Source of the DNA: Massilia forsythiae
Lineage (GTDB): Bacteria; Pseudomonadota; Gammaproteobacteria; Burkholderiales; Burkholderiaceae_D
Assembly (NCBI RefSeq): GCF_012849555.1
Contig: NZ_CP051685.1
Span: 1,798,001-1,862,000, forward strand
Reading direction: 5' to 3'
DNA: 64,000 bases
The translations under genes and the position numbers were made by a program. Positions 1-8,933 of this stretch are shown in pieces. Position 1 is the stretch's first letter; each line of letters opens with the position of its first letter. The notes beneath the pieces are model-generated. The model worked only from the letters and a program-made list of their open reading frames with translations. It did not search any database and had not been told where the DNA came from.

Positions 1-2
1 GC

Positions 3-749
3 CCGCTCACGGCCGGCACCTGGACCGCCGCCAAGACCGGCGCCGATTGCGCGGTCAACGCGGCGCACGCGCTGCGCCTGGGCGAACCCGTCACCTTCGC
101 CCTCACCCGTCCGCCGGGCCAGCATGCGGGCGCCGACTATTTTCGCGGCGCCTGCTTCCTCAACAACGCCGCGCTGGCGGCCCAGCACCTGCTCGACGAC
201 GGCCTGCAGCGGGTCGCCATCCTGGACCTCGCCTATTCGCACGGCAGCGGCACGCAAGACATCTTCTATGAACGCGGCGACGTGCCGTTCGTCTCGATCC
301 ATGCCGATCCGCACACCAGCTATCCGTTCTATGCCGGCCATGCCGGCGAGACCGGCGCCGGCGCGGGGCTCGGCTGCACCCTGAACCTGCCGCTGGCGCG
401 CGACGCCGGTCCGGCGCACTGGTTCGCGGCGCTGGAAACCGCCTGCCTCAGGTTGGCCGCTTTCGCGCCGCAGGCGCTGGTGGTGTCGCTCGGGGTGGAT
501 ACCGCCGGCGCGGCGCAGCCGTTCGCGCAGCCATCCGCATCGTCGTGCGTTTCACCGCCGGCGGGCGCGCTGCCGCCGGGACGGATTGCGCCGCACTTCG
601 GCTTGTCCGGCGCGGACTTCCTGCGCGCCGGCGAGCGCCTCGCCTATCTCGGCTTGCCGACCGTGTTCGTACTGGAAGGCGGCGGCGCCGGCGCGGAACT
701 CGGCATCGCCGTGGTCAACGTGCTCGAAGGTTTCGAGACGGCGGCGTGA
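3..749 (+). CDS. Histone-deacetylase/acetylpolyamine-hydrolase fold protein, 5' end missing, catalytic residues degenerate
   Basis: The reading frame is open from base 3 to the stop at 747-749, so the gene begins upstream of the window. The protein follows the HDAC/acetylpolyamine amidohydrolase family: an RPPG-HA block, a FLNNAALAA block, an ILD...HGSGTQDIFY block, VSIHADP, and a C-terminal VLEGG. Active family members need a His-His pair, two Asp/His zinc ligands in D-x-D-x-H-H-G, a third Asp, and a Tyr after EGG. Here the first His is Gln (codon 120-122), the zinc Asp is Ala (231-233), the zinc His is Ser (237-239) and the Tyr is Gly (684-686). Only the third Asp (498-500) remains. I infer a pseudoenzyme or a protein with a new role; a deacetylase reaction is unlikely. 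Confidence 0.8.
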   Translation, partial: PLTAGTWTAAKTGADCAVNAAHALRLGEPVTFALTRPPGQHAGADYFRGACFLNNAALAAQHLLDDGLQRVAILDLAYSHGSGTQDIFYERGDVPFVSIHADPHTSYPFYAGHAGETGAGAGLGCTLNLPLARDAGPAHWFAALETACLRLAAFAPQALVVSLGVDTAGAAQPFAQPSASSCVSPPAGALPPGRIAPHFGLSGADFLRAGERLAYLGLPTVFVLEGGGAGAELGIAVVNVLEGFETAA

Positions 750-839
750 AAGCGGATGTCTTTTTAGCGCGCTTGTCTTTTTGCCGCGGCTTTCCTTTTA
801 TCGCGGCTTTCCTCTCATTTCATCGCAATGGAAACGACA

Positions 840-1313
840 ATGATTGAATGGCAATGGCGCAGTTTCGCCGACCTGACCGCGGCGCAACTGCACGACATGC
901 TGGCACTGCGCCAGCAGGTATTCGTGCTGGAACAGACCTGCCTGTATCCGGACATCGACGGACTCGATCCGGGCGCGCACCACCTGCTCGGCTGGCGGGT
1001 TGCCGACGGCAGGCGCGAACTGGCGGCAACGCTGCGCTGCCTGGCGCCGGGCGCCAAGTACGAGGAGATGTCGATCGGCCGCGTCACCACCAGCGCCGGC
1101 GCGCGCGGCACCGGACTCGGGCGCGAACTGGTGGCGCAGGGCCTCGCCCATGCCGACCGTTTGCATCCGGGCCACGCGATCCGCATCGGCGCCCAGGCGC
1201 ACCTGGAGCGCTTCTATGCCGGCTTCGGCTTCGTCACCGTCTCTGCCCCGTACGACGAGGATGGCATCCTGCACATCGACATGCTGCGCCCGGCGCAGCC
1301 GGATGCAGGCTGA
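840..1313 (+). CDS. elaA: GNAT acetyltransferase, ElaA family
   Basis: The 157-residue protein has the ElaA pattern: N-terminal IEWQ-like start, LRQQVFVLEQTC, YPDIDGLD, and the acetyl-CoA-binding segment GRVTTSAGARGTGLGRELV followed by FY-GFGF. GNAT proteins transfer acetyl groups from acetyl-CoA to amines; the substrate of ElaA is not settled. I chose the ATG at 840 because the product then starts MIEW as in E. coli ElaA and a GGAA lies 8-10 bases upstream. The ATG at 828 would add four residues. It lies about 90 bases after the deacetylase-like gene on the same strand. Confidence 0.85.
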   Translation: MIEWQWRSFADLTAAQLHDMLALRQQVFVLEQTCLYPDIDGLDPGAHHLLGWRVADGRRELAATLRCLAPGAKYEEMSIGRVTTSAGARGTGLGRELVAQGLAHADRLHPGHAIRIGAQAHLERFYAGFGFVTVSAPYDEDGILHIDMLRPAQPDAG

Positions 1314-1384
1314 GAGCTGCCGCCACGAGCCCATGACGGCGTGGCATCGCCCTGCCCCGGCACGTGTACGGGTGCGAGTGCGGG

Positions 1385-2689
1385 CTACTTGAGCAACCCG
1401 GACTTGGTCGGATCCGGCATGCGGATCGCCACGATGCAGGCCAGCAGGCACATGAAGCTGACGTACCAGTAGAAATACGGTTCGTGGCCGGCCTGCTTGA
1501 ACCACAGCGCCACGTATTCCGCGCTGCCGCCGAAAATGGCGTTGGCCACCGCGTATGACAGCCCCACGCCCAGCGCGCGCACCTCGACCGGGAACATTTC
1601 CGCCTTGATCAAACCGCCGATCGAGGTGTACAGGCTGACGATCGCCAGCGCGCAGGTGATCAGCACGCCGGCCATCAGCGGACTGCCGGCCGAGCGCAGC
1701 GCGAACATCACCGGCGCCGTGAAAATCGCCGCCAGCAGGCCGAAGGCGATCATCGAGGTGCGCCGGCCGATGCGGTCGGACAGCGCGCCGAACAGCGGCT
1801 GCAGCGCCATGTAGATCAGCAGGCACACGGTCATGACGCCGCTCGCGGTCTTGGCACTCATGCCGACCGTGTTGACCAGGTACTTCTGCATGTAGGTGGT
1901 GAAGGCGTAGAAGATCAGCGAGCCGCCCGCCGTGAAGCCGAGCACGGTGACGAAGGCGCGCCGGTGCTCGCGCAGCAGCGTCAGCACGCTGCCGGCGGCC
2001 TCGCTGGTGCGCCCGGCCGCGGTGGTGGTCTCGTGCAGCGAACGGCGCAGGTACAGCGAGACCAGCGCCGAGGCCGCACCCACCACGAACGGGATGCGCC
2101 AGCCCCAGGCCACCAGTTCCTCGTGCGACAGGAACAGTTGCAGCACGCCTAGCACCAGCAGCGCCGCCAGCTGGCCGCCGATCAGGGTCACGTACTGGAA
2201 CGAGGCGAAGAAGCCGCGCCGGCCCGGTTCGGCCACCTCGCTCATGTAGGTGGCGCTGGTGCCGTATTCACCGCCCACGGATAACCCCTGGAACAAACGC
2301 GCCACCAGCAGCAGCACCGGCGCCGCCGTGCCGATCGTCGCATAGGTCGGCAGCGCCGCGATCATGAGGGAACCGCCGCACATCATGAGCACCGAGATCA
2401 TCATCGCGTTGCGGCGGCCGTAGCGGTCGGCGATGCGGCCGAACAGCCAGCCGCCGATGGGACGCATCAGGAAGCCGGCGGCGAAGATGCCGGCGGTGTT
2501 CAGCAGCTGGGTGGTGGCGTCCCCTTTCGGGAAGAACTGCGACGAGAAGTACAGCGCGCAAAACGAATAGATATAGAAGTCGAACCACTCGACCAGGTTG
2601 CCGGACGAGGCCCCGACGATGGCGACGATGCGCTGGCGCGGCGTCAAATCGTGAATCGCTTGCGCTTGCACGCTGTCCGTCGTTGCCAT
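1385..2689 (-). CDS. kgtP: MFS metabolite:H+ symporter, alpha-ketoglutarate permease type
   Basis: The 434-residue protein aligns by eye almost end to end with E. coli Kgt[17 protein letters not shown] near residue 25, [16 protein letters not shown] and the G-R-x-A-D-x-x-G-R-R loop between TM2 and TM3, [17 protein letters not shown], and [21 protein letters not shown] in the C-terminal half. It is an inner-membrane 12-TM transporter of the metabolite:H+ symporter subfamily, importing 2-oxoglutarate or a related dicarboxylate with protons. A GGAGG lies 8 bases before the ATG. Substrate assignment rests on similarity; other MHS members differ in substrate. Confidence 0.85.
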   Translation of the reverse strand: MATTDSVQAQAIHDLTPRQRIVAIVGASSGNLVEWFDFYIYSFCALYFSSQFFPKGDATTQLLNTAGIFAAGFLMRPIGGWLFGRIADRYGRRNAMMISVLMMCGGSLMIAALPTYATIGTAAPVLLLVARLFQGLSVGGEYGTSATYMSEVAEPGRRGFFASFQYVTLIGGQLAALLVLGVLQLFLSHEELVAWGWRIPFVVGAASALVSLYLRRSLHETTTAAGRTSEAAGSVLTLLREHRRAFVTVLGFTAGGSLIFYAFTTYMQKYLVNTVGMSAKTASGVMTVCLLIYMALQPLFGALSDRIGRRTSMIAFGLLAAIFTAPVMFALRSAGSPLMAGVLITCALAIVSLYTSIGGLIKAEMFPVEVRALGVGLSYAVANAIFGGSAEYVALWFKQAGHEPYFYWYVSFMCLLACIVAIRMPDPTKSGLLK

Positions 2690-2757
2690 TGCCGTCCTCC
2701 GGGATGTGCCCTGGCCGGCATGGCCAGGCGGACCTCAGCATAGCACCGCGTGCGTTT

Positions 2758-5019
2758 TCAGGCCGTACGCACGAGCGGATAGCGCGGCGCGCTCAGGAGC
2801 GCCAGCACCAGCAGCCCCGCCAGCAGCAGCGGCACCGAGGCCGGCTCGGGCACCGGCGTGAGCAGCACCGGCGCGCAATAACCGAATTCGGTGCAGCCGT
2901 TCGCCGCGATCTGTCCGAGGTCGTCGATGCCGACCGCGTCGGTCAGCGTGAAGATGCCGAGGCCGCCGACCAGCGCATTCAGGTCGAGCAGTTCGCCATC
3001 GGCATACACGAACGCATGGGAAAAGCCGAAGCCCGGCAGGCTGGAGGCGCCGACCACCAGGCCGGCCGCATTGATGCCGTGCGCCTCTCCCCAGTCGCCG
3101 CCGAAGGAACCGAGGTCGCGCATCACGCCGTCGCTGTACAGGAACGGACGCCAGGCGGCGTCGCCCGCGGTCAGGCTGTAGCCGGCCACCTGCCCCGCAT
3201 CGTTGAGCGCATTGGCCCAGCTGAAGCCGCCGCCCAGCGTCCCGAGATCGGACATGACGCCATCGCGGTACAAAAAGGCATGGGCGCCGTCGTCCGGGAA
3301 GGCGGCGCCCGGCCGCGAGCCGCCGGCGATGACGCCGGCCTCGTTGATGGCGCGCGCACGCGCGTCGCCGCCGCCCAGGTCGCCGATATCGAGCAGCGTG
3401 CCGCCGCTGTACAAAAAGGCGCGGCTGGTGCCGGACATGTCGGTGGATTCGCCGACCGCCTGGCCGGCCGCGTTCACGCCGTAGGCATAGCTGTCGCCGC
3501 CGTACAGGGTGCCGATCGCCTGGATCGCGCCGCCGGCATACACGAAGCCGCGGGCGGCGTCACCCGAGGCCGAGGCGCCGGCCACCACGCCGCCGGCGAT
3601 CGACGTGGCGAACGCCGTGGGGCCGCCCAGCGTGGGCAGGAACGCCGTGGCGCCGCCCTCCCAGACAAAGGCGCGCGTATAGGTGCCGTTGTTGCCCCAG
3701 CCGGCGATGCGCCCGCCGTTGTCGATGCCGTAGGCTTGCAGGCCCTCAGGCAGGAAGGTGGCGCCGTAGAGCGGCGCCGCCAGCGCGGCCGGGCTGATGA
3801 CGGCGGCACTGGCCGCCAGCGCCGCCGCCACGGCGGCGCCGGTGCTACGCAGGGCGCGCGCGCCGCGGCGCCGCCCGCGCCCTGCCAGCAGGCCGAGTCC
3901 GCCCAGCAGCAGCGCCCAGGCGCCCGGCTCCGGCACTGCCGGCACCAGGTCGAGACGCACCGCCACGCAATCGCCCGCGCGGCAGGCGCGGCCCAGGATC
4001 TGGCCGGCATCGTTGATGTCGGAGGCGTCCACCAGTTCCCACCCGCCCGCATCCGCCAGCAGCGTGTTCAGGTCGATCATGGCGCCGTCGCGGTACAGGA
4101 AGGCGTGCGAACCCCAGCCGGTGTCGGTGACGAGGTCGGATTCGCCGACCACCACGCCGGCATTGTTGATTCCGCGCGCGTAACCGTAGTAGCCGCCCAG
4201 CGACCCCAGGTCGCGCATGGCGCCGTCGCGGTACAGGAAAGGGCGCGACAAGGGCGGATTGTCGGGATCGACCGTGGTCTCCGACCACCCGACCACCAGG
4301 CCGGCGTCGTTGATGTCGTAGGCTTCGCTGTTCACGCCGCCCAGCGTGCCCAGGTCGAGCGTGCCGGCGGCATTGTCGAGGTAGGCGTGCCGCAGGGGGG
4401 TCAGGGCGCCCCCGCCCGGCAGCGTCGAGAGGCCGACCACGGCGCCGGACGCATTGATGGCGGCCGCGTTGCTCCAGTCGCCGCCGAAGGTCGGAATGAA
4501 GCGGAAGCCGGCGCCGTCGTAGACGTAGCCGCGCGCCGCTTCGCCGATGGGCGGCTGGGCATTGCCGATGATGATGCCGGCATCGTTGATGCCGGTGGCG
4601 TTGGAATAGCCGTAGGATGACGGCAGGCGCTCGCCGAGCGACACCAGCCTGCCGTCGACATACGAGAAGGCGATGCCGCTGTACGAGGAATCGAAGGCGC
4701 CGACGATGCCGCCATGGTCGTTGATGCCCAGGCCGAAGCTGCCGGACCTGGCGCCCGGCAAGGTGGCGATGCCGCCCTCTCCCAGCACCGCCGCCATGCC
4801 CTGGTAGGTGCCGACGATCTGGCCGCTGCCGTTGATGGCGGACGGGGCAAAGCCGTCCGGCAAGAAATTGATGGAATATGCCCAGGCGGCGCTGTCGGCG
4901 GGCGCGGCGTGCGCGGCCCAGGACAGGCAGCCCAGCCCCAGCGCCAGCCACGCGGCAAGAGAACGCCGCACGGCGTGGAGCAGCATCCGGGTGACGGGAA
5001 ACGACGAGTAAAAAGACAT
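2758..5019 (-). CDS. HAF-repeat exported protein with two signal-like segments and two PEP-CTERM tails
   Basis: The 753-residue protein starts at the ATG at 5019, which has GGAG 6 bases upstream; an ATG at 5052 lacks one. Residues 11-40 are a signal peptide ending AAHAAPA. Residues 45-350 are about seven HAF-type repeats (AFLYRDGAM-DLGSLGG, INDAGQVVG). At residue 362 comes VPEPGAWALLLGGLGLL plus an Arg-rich tail, a complete PEP-CTERM sorting signal. Immediately after it is a second hydrophobic Ala-rich segment ending ALAAP, a second set of HAF repeats, and a second PEP-CTERM (VPEPASVPLLLAGLL, last 33 residues). PEP-CTERM proteins are exported and processed by exosortase. This reads as two complete PEP-CTERM proteins joined in frame. 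Function is unknown. Confidence 0.8.
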   Translation of the reverse strand: MSFYSSFPVTRMLLHAVRRSLAAWLALGLGCLSWAAHAAPADSAAWAYSINFLPDGFAPSAINGSGQIVGTYQGMAAVLGEGGIATLPGARSGSFGLGINDHGGIVGAFDSSYSGIAFSYVDGRLVSLGERLPSSYGYSNATGINDAGIIIGNAQPPIGEAARGYVYDGAGFRFIPTFGGDWSNAAAINASGAVVGLSTLPGGGALTPLRHAYLDNAAGTLDLGTLGGVNSEAYDINDAGLVVGWSETTVDPDNPPLSRPFLYRDGAMRDLGSLGGYYGYARGINNAGVVVGESDLVTDTGWGSHAFLYRDGAMIDLNTLLADAGGWELVDASDINDAGQILGRACRAGDCVAVRLDLVPAVPEPGAWALLLGGLGLLAGRGRRRGARALRSTGAAVAAALAASAAVISPAALAAPLYGATFLPEGLQAYGIDNGGRIAGWGNNGTYTRAFVWEGGATAFLPTLGGPTAFATSIAGGVVAGASASGDAARGFVYAGGAIQAIGTLYGGDSYAYGVNAAGQAVGESTDMSGTSRAFLYSGGTLLDIGDLGGGDARARAINEAGVIAGGSRPGAAFPDDGAHAFLYRDGVMSDLGTLGGGFSWANALNDAGQVAGYSLTAGDAAWRPFLYSDGVMRDLGSFGGDWGEAHGINAAGLVVGASSLPGFGFSHAFVYADGELLDLNALVGGLGIFTLTDAVGIDDLGQIAANGCTEFGYCAPVLLTPVPEPASVPLLLAGLLVLALLSAPRYPLVRTA

Positions 5020-5223
5020 GGCGGGCTCCGGACGTTGAACGGACACGACCACGATACGGCCGCGCCGCCCGGTACGGCCTGAGCCAGATCAGGCGTATGC
5101 AAGTGCGATGTCTTTAATATCCATCAAGAAATTGCCACTTTAAAAGCTGCTGGCACGGACTGCAGGGCAAGGGATGCGGCCGCCGACGCATGCAGCGCCG
5201 CCATGCGGTTCGTGCCGGCGGCT

Positions 5224-5676
5224 TCAGAAGGTGATGATGAAGCGGGCGCCGCGCCCCACCGGCCTGGCATGGCGCACGGTGCCGCCGTTTTCGTGGATCA
5301 GGTGGCGCACCAGCGCCAGGCCGATGCCGCCGCCCTGCTTCCTGGTGGTGAAGAAGGGCGTGAAGATGTGGGCCGCCAAACCTTCGGGAATGCCGGGACC
5401 GTCGTCGCTGACCTCGATGCGCAGGCGGCTGCCGCGCACCAGGCGCGCCGCCACGCGTGCCTGGCCGGGGCTGCCGGCGGTGGCCTCGAAGGCGTTCTTG
5501 AGCAGGTTGATCAGGGCTTGCTCCAGCTGGCCGGGATCGACCACCAGTTCCAGCGAGCCCGGCTCCACCGAAAACGCGACGGCGCCGCCGCGCGCGCGCC
5601 AGTGCGGTCCCACCAGCGCCGCCACCCGTTCGAACAGCGCGCCCAGCGCCACCCGCTGCGGCTGCGCGGCCGGCAC
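5224..5676 (-). pseudogene. Sensor histidine kinase remnant (ATPase domain only)
   Basis: The 150-residue product is a bare HATPase_c domain: N-box QALINLLKNAFEA, G1 box DDGPGIP, G2 box GGGIGLALVRHLI. Sensor, membrane and HisKA phosphoacceptor parts are absent. The frame stays open only about 45 bases beyond the GTG at 5676 before a stop, so the missing part is gone. The break coincides with the 5' break of the ABC permease fragment on the opposite strand at 5688. A two-component system beside a MacB-type ABC exporter is a common arrangement, so this is probably the scar of a deletion or inversion in such a locus. It could not work as a kinase alone. Confidence 0.75.
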
Positions 5677-5687
5677 AGCAGCCGAGC

Positions 5688-6242
5688 GTGTTCTACCTGC
5701 ACGAGCGGGTCGGCTTTTTCACGGTGCGCTGCAGCGGCGACCTGGAATCCGTCCGGCGCGCCATCGAAGCGCTGTGGCCGCGCTATTTTCCCAACGAAGC
5801 GCTGGGCATCACGCGCATGCCGGCATTGATGGCCGACCTGTTCTATGCCGACGACCTGCGCCTGGCCAGGCTGCTGGCCGTGGCCAGCGTGGTCGCCACC
5901 GGCATCGCCGCCTTCGGCATCTACGTGCTGGCGGCCTACAACGTGCAACGGCGCGCAAAGGAGATCGTGCTGCGCAAGCTGTACGGCGCCGGCGGCGCCG
6001 CGGTCGGCCGGCTGGTACTGCGCGAATTCGCCCTGCTGGTCGGCGCCGGTGCGCTGGTCGGGCTGCCGCTGGCGTACGTCGCGCTTCAGCGCTACCTGGG
6101 CGGCTTCGCCGAACGGGCGCCGGTCGGCATCTGGACCATCGCCGCGGCGCTGCTGGTGGCCCTGGCCGTGGCGCTGGGCGCGACCCTGCGCCACACGCTG
6201 GCGGCGGTGCGCATGCGGCCGCTGCTGGCGCTGCGCGAATAA
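5688..6242 (+). pseudogene. MacB/FtsX-type ABC permease remnant (C-terminal part)
   Basis: The 184-residue fragment keeps the last part of a MacB-like permease: an extracytoplasmic piece (VFYLHERVGFFTVR), then a long segment with a TM helix (ASVVATGIAAFGIYVLAAYNV), the cytoplasmic RRAKEIVLRKLYGA loop typical of FtsX-domain permeases, and two further TM helices ending at LLALRE. The N-terminal TM1, most of the periplasmic domain and the ATPase partner are missing. The frame continues upstream into sequence belonging to the divergent kinase fragment. I read both fragments as parts of one broken ABC/two-component locus. Confidence 0.75.
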
Positions 6243-6247
6243 TGGTT

Positions 6248-6694
6248 TTATTTGACGGCGGTGAGCTCGATGTCGAACACCAGGCCGGCATTCGCCGGGA
6301 TGGCGCCCGAACCGCCGGTGCCGTAGCCCAGGCTCGATGGAATCAGCACGGTGCGCTTGCCGCCCACCTTCATGCCGGTCACGCCGCGGTCGAAGCCGGG
6401 GATCACCGAACTGCCGCCGACCACGTACGAGAACGAGCCGCTGTCGAACTGGGTGCCCTTGTTGTTGGTGGCCGTGGTGCTGTACAGCCAGCCGGTGTAG
6501 GTGACGGTGGCGGTCTTGCCGGCGGTGGCTTCGGCGCCGGTGCCGACGGTGGTGTCGGTGGCGCTGAAGGCGGCCGGATTGGCGACGACGACGCTGGTGC
6601 TGCCGGAACTGCTGCCGCCGCCGCACGCGCTCAAGCCGAGGGCGGTGATGGAAGCGGCGACGAGGACGGCGGCGAAGGACGGCTTCAGTTTCAT
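6248..6694 (-). CDS. FKBP-type peptidyl-prolyl isomerase lipoprotein
   Basis: The 148-residue protein has a lipoprotein signal peptide with lipobox LSAC (Cys24) followed by a Gly/Ser linker. Residues 45-148 form a single FKBP domain: VTYTGWLY, FDSG, VIPGFDRGVTGMKVGGKRTVLIPSSLGYG and FDIELTAVK. It should catalyse cis/trans isomerisation of Xaa-Pro bonds in the periplasm, anchored to a membrane. AGGAG lies 4-5 bases before the ATG. Its stop is 5 bases past the end of the opposing permease remnant. Confidence 0.9.
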   Translation of the reverse strand: MKLKPSFAAVLVAASITALGLSACGGGSSSGSTSVVVANPAAFSATDTTVGTGAEATAGKTATVTYTGWLYSTTATNNKGTQFDSGSFSYVVGGSSVIPGFDRGVTGMKVGGKRTVLIPSSLGYGTGGSGAIPANAGLVFDIELTAVK

Positions 6695-6804
6695 GGAACT
6701 CCTGCGGGTAAAGTTTAGGTTAGGAAACTATCAACCTTACCCCAACCCGCAGAGCATGGCTTTCGGCCATTTGTGTCCATTTGTAACAGCTTGTCGCCGC
6801 CGGC

Positions 6805-8718
6805 TCAGATCTCCACCTGGGTACCGAGTTCGATCACCCGGTTGGCTGGAATCTGGTAATAGTCGGCGGCGGTACGGGCATTGCGCTGCATCGCCACATA
6901 CAGATGTTCGCGCCAGGGGGCCATGCCGCGGCCCGGCACCGAGATCACGGTCTGGCGCGCGATGAAGAACGAGGTCTCCATCATCTCGAAGCTCAAGCCC
7001 TGGGCGGCGCACAATTGCATGATGTCGGGGATATTGGGCTCGTCCTTGAAGCCGTAGGTGATGTTCAGCTGGTAGCAGTTGTGGCCGAGGGCGACGACTT
7101 CCACCTGTTCGCTGGACGGCACGTACGGTTCTTCGCGGATGCGCACCGTCAAGAAGGTCACGCGCTCGTGCAGCACCTTGTTGTGCAGCAGGTTGTGCAA
7201 CAGCGCGTGCGGCACGCCGTCGGTCTCGCCGCGCAGGAAGATGGCGGTGCCGGCCACGCGCGCCGGCGGCGCCACGAACAGCGATTGCAGGAAGTCTTCG
7301 AGCGGGATCGCGTGCTTTTCCAGGTTCTCGAACACCAGTTCGCGGCCGCGCTTCCAGGTCAGCATGATGGTCAGCAGGATGGCGCCGAGCAGCAGCGGGA
7401 ACCAGCCGCCGTGCAGCAATTTCAAGGTACTGGCCGAGAACAGCATCACGTCCATCGCCATGAAAAAGCCGGTAGCGCCCAGGCACACCGCCAGCGGCAG
7501 GTGCCAGCGGTAGCGCGTGACGAAGAAGGTCAAAAAAGTGGTCGCGAACATGGTAGCGGTGACGGCGATGCCGTAGGCGCCGGCCAGGCGGTCCGAGGAA
7601 CCGAAGCCGACCACCGCGATCAGGACCACGGTCAGCTGCAGCCAGTTCACCGCCGGCACGTAGATCTGGCCGATCTCGCTCTCCGAGGTGTGCATCACGC
7701 GCATGCGCGGCAGCAGGCCGAGCGCGATCGCCTGCTTGGTCATCGAAAAGGTGCCGGAAATCGTCGCCTGCGAGGCGATCACCGCGGCCATGGTCGACAG
7801 CACCACCAGCGGCAGCACGCTCCAGCTGCCGAGCTGGTGGAAGAACGGGTTGTCGATGGCGTCCGGGCGCGTGATCAAGAGGCCGCCCTGCCCCAGGTAG
7901 TTCAGCGCCAGCGCCGGGAACACCACCATGAACCAGGCTTGCCGGATCGGCGTCTTGCCGAAGTGGCCCATGTCGGCGTACAGCGCCTCGGCGCCCGTAA
8001 AGGCCAGCACCACCGCGCCCAGCGCGACGAAGGCGACGAAGCGGTTGCGCAGCATGAATTCGAGGGCGTGCCAGGGATTGAGCGCCTGCAGGATCACCGG
8101 CGCCTGCACGATATTGATGATGCCCATGATCGCCAGCGCCAGGAACCAGATCATCATCACCGGCGCGAACCAGCGGCCGATCCCCGCGGTGCCGTGGCGC
8201 TGCACGCTGTACAGGATCACCAGCACGACGATGGTCAGCGGCACCACGTAGTGCGCCAGCGCCGGCGTTGCCACCTCCAGGCCCTCGATCGCGCCCAGCA
8301 CCGAGATCGCCGGCGTGATCACGCTGTCGCCGTAGAACATGGTGGCGCCGAACACGCCGATCAGCATCAAGGGAAAATGCCAGCGCGAGTGGCGCGTGAC
8401 CGAATTCAGGGCCAGCGCCATCAGCGCCATGATGCCGCCTTCGCCGCGGTTATCGGCGCGCAGCACCAGGGTCACATACTTGAGGGAGACGATCATCGTC
8501 AAGCCCCAGAAGATCAGCGACACGATACCGAGCAAGTTGGGCGTATTTAACGGCAAGCCATGGGCCGGGTCGAAGATGGTCTTCAGGGTGTACAGCGGGC
8601 TCGTGCCGATGTCGCCGTAGACGATGCCGACCGCCGCCAGGGTCAGCGCCGCCAGGCTGCTTTTATTGTGTTGCGACGTCAAGATGTCACCATTTGTTGT
8701 TCTGGTGCGAAGCACCAT
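6805..8718 (-). CDS. kup: Low-affinity potassium transporter Kup
   Basis: The protein matches Kup along its whole length: LAAVGIVYGDIGTSPLYTL, VLRADNRGEGGI, GDSVITPAISVLGAIEGLE, FTGAEALYADMGHFGK, and the C-terminal NRVIELGTQVEI shared with E. coli. Kup imports K+ with protons through about 12 TM helices, followed by a cytoplasmic domain. The ATG at 8718 gives 637 residues but has no visible ribosome site. A TTG at 8682, preceded by GGTGA, gives 625 residues, close to the 622 of E. coli, and may be the true start. The gene stands alone. Confidence 0.92.
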   Translation of the reverse strand: MVLRTRTTNGDILTSQHNKSSLAALTLAAVGIVYGDIGTSPLYTLKTIFDPAHGLPLNTPNLLGIVSLIFWGLTMIVSLKYVTLVLRADNRGEGGIMALMALALNSVTRHSRWHFPLMLIGVFGATMFYGDSVITPAISVLGAIEGLEVATPALAHYVVPLTIVVLVILYSVQRHGTAGIGRWFAPVMMIWFLALAIMGIINIVQAPVILQALNPWHALEFMLRNRFVAFVALGAVVLAFTGAEALYADMGHFGKTPIRQAWFMVVFPALALNYLGQGGLLITRPDAIDNPFFHQLGSWSVLPLVVLSTMAAVIASQATISGTFSMTKQAIALGLLPRMRVMHTSESEIGQIYVPAVNWLQLTVVLIAVVGFGSSDRLAGAYGIAVTATMFATTFLTFFVTRYRWHLPLAVCLGATGFFMAMDVMLFSASTLKLLHGGWFPLLLGAILLTIMLTWKRGRELVFENLEKHAIPLEDFLQSLFVAPPARVAGTAIFLRGETDGVPHALLHNLLHNKVLHERVTFLTVRIREEPYVPSSEQVEVVALGHNCYQLNITYGFKDEPNIPDIMQLCAAQGLSFEMMETSFFIARQTVISVPGRGMAPWREHLYVAMQRNARTAADYYQIPANRVIELGTQVEI

Positions 8719-8933
8719 AGGATAGGCGCCGGAAAAGACGCGCGTTCGTCTCCCGGCAGTCCGGCTATTTTCTCAGAGTTTTTTGCTAAATTAAAAATTC
8801 GCGTGGTCAGTCTGCATCATCGGGGCACGCTCGAGCGCACGTTAATACAGGACGCCAGCAAGAAATGCCGAGCCACCGGCAAGGATGGTCTAGTTCGGGG
8901 ATAATGTCTGCCCGTCAATACTTTTAGTCCACC

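Noticed and set aside
2683..4620. 645-codon plus-strand open frame opposite the HAF-repeat gene
   Set aside because: The product is rich in Arg/Gly/Ala with no domain; it is the antisense shadow of the repeat gene, whose signal peptides and PEP-CTERM tails are convincing.
8719..8933. Possible riboswitch upstream of kup
   Set aside because: The leader shows a few GC stems but no pattern I can match to a known K+-related or ydaO-type riboswitch.
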